Source: Coturnix japonica
Taxonomy: Eukaryota > Chordata > Aves > Galliformes > Phasianidae
Reading direction: 5' to 3'
DNA: 64,000 bases
Assembly (NCBI RefSeq): GCF_001577835.2
Contig: NC_029516.1
Coordinates: forward strand, 70,253,221 to 70,317,220
Under the pieces are notes generated by a model. The model worked only from the letters and a program-made list of their open reading frames with translations. It was not told the DNA's origin and ran no database searches. Below, in pieces: positions 11,511 through 25,099 of this stretch (position 1 is the first letter of the stretch; every line of letters starts with the position of its first letter). A program made the translations under genes and the position numbers.

Positions 11511-13070
11511 GTTCATATAAAAGATGTGAGATACAACAGTATGCAACATTGCGATTTTCAGGAACTAGTTGCTTACTACAAAAGAAAAGAATAACCACAA
11601 CAACTCAAATTACTCAGATGTCACTCCCAAAGTAGCCACCACAGTGTTTGTTTGGCTTAGTACATGTGTCATAAAACAGAATTCCCAAAGCTTTCACAGG
11701 CCAGTGCAATCTCTTGTAATAAGCCCTAAATGGCAACTGAACATGGTAAAAATGATCTCTAAAGAAGAGGCAGAAGTGTGTAAGCAAGTCAGTATGTGAG
11801 AGACAATGCTGTCCCAGTACTTTCCTCATTGTGTTTTGTTTTCCTGATACAAGCAGTGAGGAAATCATAGCCCTGATGTTGTTGTACAGAGCAAAACAGT
11901 GCTCCCTGGTTGCAAGGAACGGTGTGCTATGCTCCTCGCTGAACAGCTCATAGAGTCAGAAGAGCACAGGTTTCCAGGGTGTGTAAGGCCCACAGAAGTG
12001 ATATGTGGAGATGTGAGTCTTTCAGAAATGGCTTTTGGACTGGATTAACTGCAAGAAGCAACTGAACTTAACTTTGTCTGCCTGCCAGAGAAGAAGAGTG
12101 TTGAGCCCATGATGAAAAAAAAAGGTGAAACTGGTTCCAGAGCAAAAAGGTTTCCCGGATCTTGTACTTTACACACTTTCCAGCAATGAACCTCCATCCT
12201 GATCAACCTGTATGCCGCTTCAGTTATGATAAAGACCGATTTTAACCAAGCTTCCCTATTCCAACCCCATTCTTCTGGATGTGCCCAAATGTGTACATAA
12301 AAGAAGTCTGTATTGCACAGATGCTCCTATCCATGAAAAGGAGGACATCTAATATGAGGCCATATGATCTGTATCTGTAATGTTTGAATTCCTGCAAAGT
12401 GAGTCGACTCTGTAGCATATCCAATTATTTATCTCCGTTCGTCGTCTTCTGCTCACTTCCTTCTCTAATATTGGTGACCCTGATTCTATTCATTTACTGA
12501 GTTTATATTTTTGGATGAATATTTCAAATTGCTTACAACAGTCTCTCTCTATCCCAGTGGATTTTGTGTTTTTAATTCTCATTTATTTAAGGAATAAATT
12601 TACATTTGAAGGGAATAAAATTTGATCCTATTGAAAAGTAGGAGATGCTGTTGCTTTCCTTCCATATGATGGAAAACAAATTTATTAAAAGCAGACCTTG
12701 AAAATGATAGAAATTATGTACATTCAACAAATGTACAGTATCTTTTAATCCACTACATACAGCGTTCAGCTTCTGGATAAATCCTGCTTTCTTATTTCTG
12801 ACAGCACCAGCACAGAGAGATCTCAAAGGTTTACTATGAACTGGTGCAATAAGAAACCACTCATCTTCCAAAAAAATATATACCTCTATTTTGAAAGTTG
12901 TTCTTTGGAATAAGTGAAGATAGCTCTGTATCTTAGGAAAGGTTTATGATTAACTGCTATGTTATTTGTAATGACTGTCACTACCTTCTAGTGCCTATGT
13001 TTAGATCTTCGAGATTTCCACTGTTATATTTTCCTGCAGAAAACCTTGGGTTAAAGATAAGCCATTTCAG
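11511..13070. other. Upstream region of the trypsinogen gene, no gene seen
   Basis: This AT-rich unique sequence contains no recognisable coding exon, RNA gene or transposon. It presumably holds distal regulatory sequence of the trypsinogen gene, but I could not pick out a convincing pancreatic PTF1 site. Confidence 0.4.
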
Positions 13071-13135
13071 AGAATATATTTCTTGCAGCTCCCGTTGCCA
13101 GTCCACCAGTCTGGGATCGAGGCTGTGTCAAGATC
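13070..13135 (+). promoter_or_regulatory. Candidate trypsinogen core promoter and 5' UTR
   Basis: An AATATATT element near 13,071 lies about 30 bases before a plausible start site (about 13,100) and 65 bases before the ATG. The spacing suits a TATA-type pancreatic promoter with a short leader. This is inferred from position only. Confidence 0.35.
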
Positions 13136-16490
<3,355 letters not shown>

Positions 16491-16570
16491 GACACTCATT
16501 TTACCTGACCTGTTTTTCCTCCTCCTCGTTTCCTTCTGCTTTGGAACAAAATGTACAAAAACTAACAAAA

Positions 16571-16576
16571 AATAAA
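16571..16576 (+). terminator. Polyadenylation signal of trypsinogen
   Basis: AATAAA lies 81 bases after the stop codon, giving the short 3' UTR usual for trypsinogen mRNAs. Confidence 0.85.
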
Positions 16577-16599
16577 CATTTTCTGGTAGCCTTACTTTG

Positions 16600-17270
16600 T
16601 GCAGAGTTCTGATGCTTTCTTCCATGCGTTATCACTTGGGGAACACAGACAAGTAGTATCAATATCTGTCTATCTATGGATCTATCTAATATTTGTAGTG
16701 TCTCTCAACTGGAAGAATCTTGGAACACTTTTTAGCCTTAACTTCAGAAGTCCTTCAGTCGGTTATGTACAAGCATTTTGGGGTAGAAGATATTTTCTGT
16801 TTATAATCATGTAGTCAAATGCTACACATCCACATAAAGCAGCTGAAAGAGTGTGGTGACCTACAGAGGCAACGTCCTTCTATTACAGAAAACAGCAGGC
16901 AGCAAAACAAGCACTCCTGATCTTCCCCAACCCACCGTCATTAGACTGAACATTTCCTAGTACAAAATGACTGAGAGCTCTAACTGGGGAATGAAGGCAA
17001 GCTCTTGCTAGGGCTTGTTCTCATGTGCCAGTACTGTGACCTACCAAGGCTATTTTACTAAATTGCTGGGGCTACTCTCCATACCATTTTGCTCATTGGA
17101 CTTGGTGGGCTTTGTTTTCCAGGAACAGTCAAAAGAACAGAGATGTCCCCTTTCTGTACTTTTACTGCATCTGGATGGAATGGAATTTGACCCTATGGAA
17201 GCAAATGCAGCACTGTGCTTTGCACAGGCTGTTATCACACCAGTGTTTTACCTACTGCTTTTCAGAAAGT
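16600..17270. other. Intergenic, nothing recognised
   Basis: Downstream flank of trypsinogen. Open frames here show no domain, signal peptide or splice context, and no known repeat was recognised. Confidence 0.4.
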
Positions 17271-17273
17271 CTT

Positions 17274-17913
17274 GGAGGAATACTCTCTAGCTCCAAGGTG
17301 GTGTTAGAAAGTGACATTATCTTAGTTCACAATATGTTCCAGGCAACTTGACAAATGAAGCACGTGCTCTAGGAATTCAGGTTTCACATTTAAGCACTTA
17401 AGACATACAGATGCAAAATATTTCCCAGAAACATCACATCTATTCATTCTTTTCCAATATCTTATCAATATACACCAACGTCTCTTCTTGGAAGTGTAGT
17501 GAGGCTGTATGACCACCTACTTCATCCCCTTTATTTCATCTTCAGCTTCTTCACAGTGACCTTCGTCCAACTTTCAGCTGTTTTTCCCCAATTTGGTAAA
17601 TTTCCCTTCTTTTTTATGTCATAAAGAGCAACCTTTTATTTTGGTACAATATAATTCAATGCAATTAATACAAAATACACTTGGTGGGTACAAAGAAGCT
17701 TTCAGTACAAGCTGTGTAGATAAAAGTAGTCCATTCTGGTTTTGGCACTTCAGTGAATGAAAGATCATTCAAAACAAAGACTGTTCACATACCAAGCAAA
17801 GCTAAACTGGAAAATTCTAGAACTAGCACGTATCTATTCTTTTTGCTGAACTAATTCATTGGTCCTTAAGTTAATATGCATTGATCCCTATTGCTAAACC
17901 TGCCTTTATACAC
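17274..17913 (-). mobile_element. Old solo LTR, family A, copy 1
   Basis: This is an LTR-like fossil shared with 21,834-22,917 and 28,993-29,526. Shared blocks in order include CTCTAGCTCCAAGGTGGTGT, GTTAAGACATACA-like sequence, AACTTTCAGCTG plus CCAATTTGG, and CTATTGCTAAAC near the right end. The minus-strand orientation is inferred from an AATAAA signal placed before the terminal block in the best copy. Copies differ a good deal from each other, so it is old. No internal retroviral region is attached. Confidence 0.55.
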
Positions 17914-18149
17914 TAAGCAGTGCTTGCACAGCCTCTCTAACTGCCCCCTCTCCCACTACCAAAGGCCAGTATGCTGCCTGGGGGTGAGAAAGAGGTGGGG
18001 AGGGGGCCTAACAAGGACCGCTGACCTAAAACTGACCAAGGGGACATTCCATGCTGTATGACGTTATTTTTAGAGAAGACTTTCTGCGAGTCAGCTGAAT
18101 AGCAGAAATTTGCACCGAAGGAGTCTGCACAGAAAGGTAAAAACATAGC

Positions 18150-18415
18150 GGAAAAAGCCGCTGCGAAGGGACTTCCCTGACATTCAGCTGCATTGACGCG
18201 GTGCGGCGGAGCCGGGGGTGGCAGCGGCAGAACCTCCTGCGTGTACAAAACCTGCCGCCAGGGAGCAGAGCAGGGCAGGGAGGGAGAATACCCGGCGTGC
18301 TAGAGAGATGTTCATTAGATTACCCCCGCAAAGTACAGGGTCGACACACTCTCCGCGGACACACTCCCCCCCCGCCCCCCTCTCTCCCCGCAGGTGCTTC
18401 TCCACAGCAGGTATG
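18150..18415 (+). other. GC-rich block, possible CR1 5' UTR
   Basis: A sharply GC- and CpG-rich stretch lies directly 5' of CR1 ORF1 remnants. It includes CGGTGCGGCGGAGCCGG and C-runs near 18,366. Full-length CR1 elements begin with a GC-rich promoter, so this may be the 5' end of the element that follows. A separate host CpG island cannot be excluded. Confidence 0.4.
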
Positions 18416-19020
18416 AGACCTTGGATGTGGGGGGCCCATCTGTGGATGATAACAAACCACTGAGTCTAAACAAACTAATGAAACCAAACCACAAAAACCT
18501 TTCCCCAACATCAAGACTACATCATTGAAAAATAAGAGATGGATATTAGTTGTTGGTGATTCCTCCCTGCAGGGAACTGAAAATACACCAAGCAGACCCC
18601 CCCCCCCCCTTCTTAGAGAAGTCTGCTGTCTTCCTGGGGCTCAGGTGAGAGATGTCACCAGGAAACTACCTAGCCTGGTACAGCCATCAGACCACAACCC
18701 CTTACTGCTTTTCCATATAGGGAGAGATGAAGCAGCTACATGTGGGTCAAGGGCTATCAAAAGGGACTTCAGGGCCTTGGGATGATGGCTGAAGGAATTG
18801 TCTCCTGTATTGGGTAAGGACATGGAAACAAATCAAAGGATCTTATCTTTAAATACCTGGCTTTGTGGCTGGTGCCATCACCAGAACTTTGGTTCTTATT
18901 TTGACAACCAAATGGCCTATGTGGCACCGGGTTTGTCAGACAGACTATTCCACAAGGAATAGAAGGCCCCATCAAGGGGGATATGATACCAGACCTGCTG
19001 CTTTAATAGGTTTGCTCTAT
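18416..19020 (+). repeat. CR1 LINE, ORF1 esterase remnant
   Basis: The translation contains VVGDSSLQGTE, REVCCLPGAQVRDV and PLLLFHIGRDEAA, then RAIKRDFRALG. This is the conserved esterase-like domain of CR1 ORF1, with GDSL-type serine motif GDSS. A later block, NQMAYVAPGL, matches the C-terminal part of the same domain in another frame. ORF1-bearing pieces are uncommon because most CR1 copies are 5' truncated. The frame is broken. Confidence 0.8.
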
Positions 19021-19021
19021 T

Positions 19022-19093
19022 TTTATACTTTTATTTTATTTTATTTTATTTTATTTTATTTTATTTTATTTTATTTTATTTTATTTTATTTTG
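19022..19093. repeat. (TTTTA)n microsatellite
   Basis: About fourteen near-perfect ATTTT units lie exactly between the ORF1 and RT remnants of the CR1 element. Confidence 0.95.
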
Positions 19094-19510
19094 CAAAAAG
19101 AGACAGAAGAGAGTATCCAGCTTTCTTTATGTGAATAAAGGGAGAGTCTTCATTTGATATATCAGTGTTCCTGGTCAACTGGAGGAGTCCCAGAAGACTG
19201 GAGACTTGCCAGCGTGACTCTCATCTACAAGAAGGGATGTAAGGAGGATTCAAGGAAGTACAGGCCTGTCAGCCTGACTTCAGTGCCAGGGAAGGTTATA
19301 GAACAAATTGCCTTGAGGAAGATCACATGGCATGTAAAGGACAACCAGGGGATCAGGCCCAGCCAGAATGGGTTCATGAAGGGCAGGTCCTGCTTGACCA
19401 GCCTGATCTCCTTCTATGATCTAGTGACCCATCCGGTGGGTGAGGGAAAGGCTGTTGATACGATCTACCTAGACTTCAGCTAAACCTTTGACACTGTCTC
19501 CCACAGTACA
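19094..19510 (+). repeat. CR1 LINE, reverse transcriptase fragment
   Basis: The frame reads VPEDWRLASVTLIYKKG, then KYRPVSLTSVPGKVIEQI, QNGFMKGRSCLTSLISFYD and VDTIYLDFS, which are N-terminal RT motifs of CR1 ORF2. A stop follows DFS where active copies read DFSKAFDTVSH. Together with the preceding ORF1 remnant it suggests one element that lost its central part. Confidence 0.85.
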
Positions 19511-19835
19511 AAGACTTAACAGAACTCTCCTTATCTACTCGGTGCAAAGACACAACTCTTCCCATTATCCAAACAAACTGCAGGTCTACTATTCAGTGAA
19601 TGCTAACAGGTTTAACAATATCATTATAATTTGTATCAAAAGTAGGATCAACAATTCTTCAGAGACGGAAAAGGAAAAAAAAAAAAAAAGAAAAGCAGAG
19701 AACAAGCAGAAGACAGAAAGGAAACTACTACTTTTATTAAGTGGACAGAGCTGAATGTCAGAAGTGGAAAAATAGTTTTACTGGTACACGATGGACTGTG
19801 TGTTCTGGGGGCAGGTCTCCACTTCTGTGGAGGGA

Positions 19836-19873
19836 GGTTTGTGCTATGCTGCTCCAGCCTTCGTGTCACAGTG
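19836..19873 (-). promoter_or_regulatory. V(D)J recombination signal of the TRBV segment
   Basis: On the minus strand the heptamer CACTGTG (one mismatch to CACAGTG) abuts the V exon at 19,873-19,867. It is followed by a 22-base spacer and the nonamer GCACAAACC (19,844-19,836), which matches the consensus ACAAAAACC at 7 of 9 positions. The 23-type spacer is what TRBV segments carry. Confidence 0.8.
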
Positions 19874-20651
19874 TATCTTGCTTAGCGCAGAAATAAGTGC
19901 CTGAGTCACTGAGTAGGACACGATCTATCGTCACTGATAAGGAGTTCTCCTTAGTCCCACTACTCTGGAAGCGGCTTTTGAATTCTTCCTCAAAGTCTGC
20001 CTTGGTACCTTCCACTGAACGTACAATCAGCTGCATAGTGGTGTTCTTCCCCACTGCCTGCTTGTACCAGTACATAGTCCAGGCTCCACTCTCCTTGTGA
20101 GAACAGTTCAGAGTCAGAGAGTCTCCCAGTCGGACAAGTGTGTCTGGGGTTTGCTGAAGAGCCCAGCCTGGAAAAGGAAAGAAACTGTGAGGAATGGAAT
20201 GAATTAAAAGAAACACAAAGAAGCATCCTTGAATTAATAGATGGGATGCCAGCATGTCGGATACTGTCCCATTTCTCTGAAAGAGACATATAGGAGACAG
20301 AAAAAAAAAACATTTCAAATGTACTAGAAATAATGTTTTTATAAAATATATATGTTTTTTAAATAATAACTTCACCACCCTTGGTTGAAGTATTAAAATA
20401 TGACAGAAAATAAACCAAGAAAGCAACCAACCAAACAGAAAAAACACGTGTAGATCTGCAGAGTTTTTTTGAGTAAGAGACTGAGGAAAAATTCACCTCA
20501 TTCATTGCTCATCCTCCACAGGAAGCCTTGGGGAATGGAGCATTACCAACAGTTGAACACATTGTTGGAAACAGCAAGGCTTCTCAATGGAGAACAAAAT
20601 TTACTTACCTATTGGGGCCAGGAAGGCCATAAGAAACCAACAGGGAAACAT
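19874..20651 (-). CDS. TRBV: T-cell receptor beta variable segment, intact
   Basis: This is a germline V segment of the TCR beta chain, joined to D and J during thymocyte development. The leader exon is 20,651-20,609 (43 bases; starts MFPCWFLMAFLAPI). A GT/AG intron of 441 bases follows, then the V exon 20,167-19,874. The mature start is GWALQQTPDTLVRLGDSLTL. The V-domain landmarks are all present: first cysteine in LTLNCSH, tryptophan in MYWYKQ, FR3 RFQSSGTKENSLSVTI, and SDSGTYFCAKQ with the second cysteine. There is no stop or frameshift, and a good recombination signal follows, so it looks functional. It is on the strand opposite to the trypsinogen gene. TRBV is favoured over TRAV because of the 23-type signal, the trypsinogen neighbour and the WYKQ/LQLI-type framework. 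Confidence 0.92.
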
Positions 20652-20689
20652 GGGGAAAGTCTTATATTCTTCAACTAATCTGCCTGTGG

Positions 20690-21833
20690 TGGAAGCACTG
20701 ACCTAGTAGCTCTGATGAGCGAGGAGGAAACACTGAGGAAGGAAGAAATGCATGATGCTGGAGTGGGCAGGACAGCGTGAGGCTGCCCTGAAAACAGTTA
20801 GTTAGAAAGCATTTGGTTGGCTGGGAACTGTGTGAAATATAGACAGTAGTAGGAGGTACAAACCCTGTACAGCTGGCTTTACATGCATGTATGTGTATGT
20901 GTGTAGTCACAGGAACATGTGGGGACTGGATGGGAGTCTGAGTTTGAGACAAGGCATAGAAATGTTTTGGGGTTTTCCTCTCTTCCTCTTGAAACAGCTG
21001 AAATCTTCACAGAAGAGATATTATGCAAAAAAAAAAAAAAAAAAAATACAGAGGAATGGGGCTTTGTTATTTTCATCCATGCCCCACATCTAAGTTTCTG
21101 AAATTTCAACGATCCTGACCATACACACTGCAGCTCTGGATCTTCTCTGTTCAGTCCCATACTGTTCATGGCATGTTTGTGCTTTGTTCATCATTCTGCC
21201 TGCTCCGGGCTGTCAGTGACTTCTGTGTGAGAGTCATCAGCTTTTTTACAGGACTGTAGAAGTGTACCTCCATCCTTCTACCTTCTTACTGCTGCCAGTG
21301 GGGTCTCTGACTGCATTCTGTCTCAGTCAGTAAGCACTTTGAGGCTATGAAAGCGTACTGGTGCTGACACTGAAAGGAAGGGCATTTGCTTCACAGGGAC
21401 TGCAAGCATTTGGGTGGAAGAAGTGGAGGTGGTGAGAGGGCATCAGTCCTGTGTGAGAGGTGAAGAAATAGTCTGAGGAGACAGCAAGGCTGACTCAGAG
21501 AAACTGCAAGGGAAGAGAACATAAGATTGGACTTTGTAAGAATACCTCTGCTTGCACTGCATCTGTTGTTTATAAAAACCATGTGTGCTAAATGTAAGCT
21601 GTGATGTGGGTTCAGTGGGGAAGCTACTGTGCTCATCCGGCAGAGTGAGGGCCTGCCATTCTATATCTGCTGTGCTGCTGCTTGCCTGCACGCTGGCAGA
21701 TCCCTGTAATACTGCACTGCTGCAGCACTTGGAGGTAATTCCAAGGAAGGAAACTGTCTTAGTCACTGCACAGCTTATTGGAAGACTAAAGAAAGCCATT
21801 GCAAATTTGTGTGTCTTGATGTGATCTGAAATC
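20690..21833. other. TRBV upstream flank and intergenic, no gene seen
   Basis: The first 300 bases are the 5' flank of the TRBV segment (minus strand). They share short blocks with the flank of the TRBV pseudogene, notably TCACAGGAACAT at 20,907-20,918 versus 25,022. A run of about nineteen A lies at 21,029-21,047. Nothing else was recognised. Confidence 0.45.
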
Positions 21834-22917
21834 TGGGAGTAAAACCCTCTAGCTCTAGTGTGGTGTTACAAAGTGGCCTTCTTTTATTCAGCAACAGCTC
21901 AGCAACCAGCAAGCACACACAGAGCTCAAGTTCTACATTTAAACAGTTAAGACATACATATGGAGTACACTGGGACACATATTCTTTTTCAAGGACTTGT
22001 TGATATATGCTAATGTCCCTCTGGGCATGTGTCATGGTTTAATAATTTTGTAATTTTGCTATCAGTATTCCACATCATAACATCATATAAAGCATGAATA
22101 ATTTTACTGAATCTGCAACTTACAGAAGAAGACTACGTCTCCCAAAGAACAACACGGTCAGAGATAGATGGGTCACAGGACCTGGACACTTTATTAACTC
22201 TGCCGCAGGCTAGACTGACATCTTTCGAGTTCTGGCGTTCAGGGGAGTGTGTGGGAGCCTTCACCATTTCTCCTAGATTTCACAGTAGGCCTCTCGGTTA
22301 CGGGACTCATTGTCTCTCCTATTTTGCTTGATTCGTTAGCTCAGTTTTCAATTATATTGTATTATATTGTGTTATCCTGTATTTCGATATAGTATTTAGT
22401 AAATAAGTGTGCCTCCTTAGATCGTTGCCGCTGTTTTCTTTTCCTAATTAACTTTTTCCTTCCGGCCTAGGGCCCCTGCGGGGCCCACGGCCCCTGTCAC
22501 GGACGCAGGTGGATTTTTTGTTCAAACCGTGACAGCATGCTTGGTAATATCTAGGGTGGTTGAATGCCCACCTTCTTCCTCATTTTCCACCATCAGCTTC
22601 ATCACTGAGACCTTTGGCTAACTTTCAGCTGCTTTTCCCAATTTGGAAAATTTCCATTGCTTATTAAGCCATAGTGAGCAACTTTTAAAACAATGTATGT
22701 GGAATTCAAGATGTCCTCACACCTACTGAGTACAACAGATAAAAGTAATCTATTACATCCCCAGTGCAAATTACTGAGGAGAACAAGACTGTTCACCCAC
22801 TAAAGTTGAAATGGAAAGTTGAAGAACTATCACTAATACATTCCTTTTGTTAAACTAATGCATTGATTATTCAACCAACATACTAATCCTTATTGCTGAA
22901 CAAACCAACACATATCA
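21834..22917 (-). mobile_element. Old solo LTR, family A, copy 2, split by a younger LTR
   Basis: The left part (21,834-22,029) and right part (22,540-22,917) match copies 1 and 3 in order. They are separated only by the solo LTR at 22,030-22,534 and its target duplication. The right end reads AACAAACCAACACATATCA, close to copy 3. Confidence 0.6.
22030..22534 (+). mobile_element. Solo LTR of an endogenous retrovirus, 505 bp
   Basis: The element begins TGTCATGGTTTAA and ends TTCAAACCGTGACA, imperfect inverted termini with the TG...CA ends of retroviral LTRs. It is flanked by the 5-base direct repeat GCATG (22,025-22,029 and 22,535-22,539). It carries no internal coding region, so it is a recombined solo LTR. 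It is younger than the family A LTR that it interrupts. Confidence 0.85.
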
Positions 22918-22989
22918 CTGGAGGATCTTCTTTCCTTTAGGCTCAGATTCTTCATCACATCTTCTTCAATAACCCAGACAGTCAGATAC

Positions 22990-23400
22990 TTCCCACCCTA
23001 GCATGGAGTAATCTCCACTTTCATGCGGTCATTGTTTAACAAAGACTTTGAAGAAAATCACCATATCAGTACAACAAGAATAGTACTGAGACATCTGGGA
23101 AACAACAGGATGGCTGCTGACTGACACCACATAACACACAAATTAATAAATATAAACCTTCGATAAGATTGTGAATCTAGAGTACACAGCCAATGGGGAA
23201 ACAGGGAATGGGGGCAGGGTTAGGAAAGGGGGGGAACAAGGTACAAAAGCTGTCATTGTGTCCTCAGGGGTGTTCCTGCTTACAGGGTGCCCGCCATTGC
23301 AATCGCGAATAAAATCTGCTTTTATCAGAGATACAGTACTGACAAAATTATTTGGATATTTCCAACAACATCATAACATCACATAGTGTGCCGGGAGTTG
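22990..23400 (+). mobile_element. Possible LTR fragment
   Basis: CAATCGCGAATAAAATCTGC near 23,300 followed by TTTTATCAGAGATACAG resembles the polyadenylation region of an LTR. The ends are unclear and no target duplication was found. The call rests on this block only. Confidence 0.35.
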
Positions 23401-23969
23401 AAGAGTTAATGCTGCAGTTCCATGGATTGTCAATAGTTCAGAGTACCTGTCTCAGAAGAGAAGAATGAACTACAGCTCCCAGAAGACTTCACTGTTCTGT
23501 TTCTGTTTTCCATTCAGAGGGAAAGATAAAACTGAATGGGAGTAGTGAGACTTTTTTGGCCCATCTCTCTACTCTTTCTCTACCCCCATTCTCCCTTTTC
23601 CTAGGGCATGTGCCTGTGGGTCCCTCTGCCCCATTAGTCTCAGAAATAAGCTGAACTGGGCCAGAACCTTGACAGAGGTCAAAAGAGGCCAGAAAACTGG
23701 GAGGGAATGGATTTAAGTGAGGACTGAAAGGAGGCAGAAAGAAGGTGGGGAGAAGAGTGGCAAAGCAGGGTAGAATTGAACTTACATAAGTGAATATTAC
23801 ATAAATAAGAGTAAACAAAGAAGGAGGCATTGAATGAAAGCAGGAAAAGCCTCAGAAATAAGGGAAGGCTAAGGAGTAGAGACAGTAATATGTAAAAAGT
23901 TAATGTCCTGCCTTTGTACGATGCAGATGAGGATAGTAGTCCCCTTTTGTTCCAGACCTAGCCACGCTT

Positions 23970-24851
23970 CTTCATTCTTGACAGAGAAATATATGCCATA
24001 GTCTCTGAGAAAGGCATGCTCCATCTCATGTCTTCCCACCTCCTTGAATCTCTCTGCTCTTGAAGTGGCACTGAAATTCCTCAACATTTACTTTACCACT
24101 TTCTATTGTAACAGCCACTAAGATCAGCCTGGACTCATTCCCCTAAGGCAGCTTGTATTCCTACATAGCTGTGCTGGGAGATTTCATCTTGAGTCCACAC
24201 AGATTTACAGACTGGCATTGCCATTTGACTGTGTCTGAGGACTGCTCCAGAGCCAAAGCTAGAAGGCAGAAGTGTTGAGAAAAGGGAAATAAATTAGTTG
24301 ATATAGAAATTAGGTTGATATGGAAATGAGGGCAGGGCAGGATGTGAACTTAGACAAAAAGGAAAAACATGAACTAGGTGAGATGAAAGAAAAAAAGGAT
24401 AAGGTATCTTTTTGAAATAAGATCTGCTAAGAAGGACTGGTTAAACAAACTTATCTTGCAGGTATATGGCAGGAGATGCTAGCTTAGCACCTGTGTGTAA
24501 ATCTTGTTTGCTTGACAGAACAAATAGACTTTACAGGATATGAAAATAATTCTGGCTGGGCAAAACAGCATACACTGAACCCAGATTACAAAGCATGCAT
24601 TATCATCTGCAGTCCAGGAAGAAAACTCTCTATGCAGTGTTAGTGTTAGAAAGCAGTATTCCTATATTCCTCATGTGGGAGATCCAGAGATTCCTACTTA
24701 ACACTATCAAAATCTACTCTTAACATAGGGAGTTTTGAAAGGTGGCATGCAGGTCAGACAAGCAGTGGACTCTATGCAGATGCTCAAAGATGTGTTGAAT
24801 TCACTTACTCATAGGGGTCACCATGGCCACAAAGAACCAGCACAGAACCAT
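23970..24851 (-). pseudogene. TRBV pseudogene
   Basis: The leader exon 24,851-24,809 is intact (43 bases, MVLCWFFVAMVTPM, the same length as the functional leader) with donor GTAAGT. The V exon starts at 24,258 after CTAG. It follows the functional segment piece by piece: LWLWSSPQT-like start, a W-to-stop change in the MYW position (ATG TAG), RLILVAVTIESGK, VEEFQCHFKSREI, then after a frameshift LRDYGIYFSVKN. The second cysteine is replaced by serine (YFS). No recombination heptamer is recognisable near 23,970. A fragment of LTR family A lies in the intron. It is dead as a V segment, and it is direct evidence that the TRBV unit was duplicated. Confidence 0.8.
24616..24690 (-). mobile_element. 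LTR family A fragment in the TRBV pseudogene intron
   Basis: GGAAGAAAACTCTCTATGCA and TAGTGTTAGAAAGCAGTATTC match the left end of family A (28,993 onwards). Only this end is present. Confidence 0.6.
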
Positions 24852-25099
24852 ATGAAAAATTCTTGTCCTGTCAAGGACCTGTCTTTTGTAACTGCCCAGA
24901 GTGTGTGAAAAGAAAGAACTAAGGGAGGATGAGACACACTGGGGCTAGACAAAGCAATGGGGAAGCATGAAATATAAGAAAGTATTGTCTGGCTGGTAAC
25001 CATACGAGATGATGTGTACAATCACAGGAACATACAGACACTGCTGAGATGGAAGGGGAAATGGTGCCAGGTAGGCAGTGAACAGACAGGAATATCTGA

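Noticed and set aside
20168-20447. N-terminal extension of the TRBV open frame
   Set aside because: This is read-through of the intron; the proper leader exon lies at 20,651-20,609 with a good donor and acceptor.
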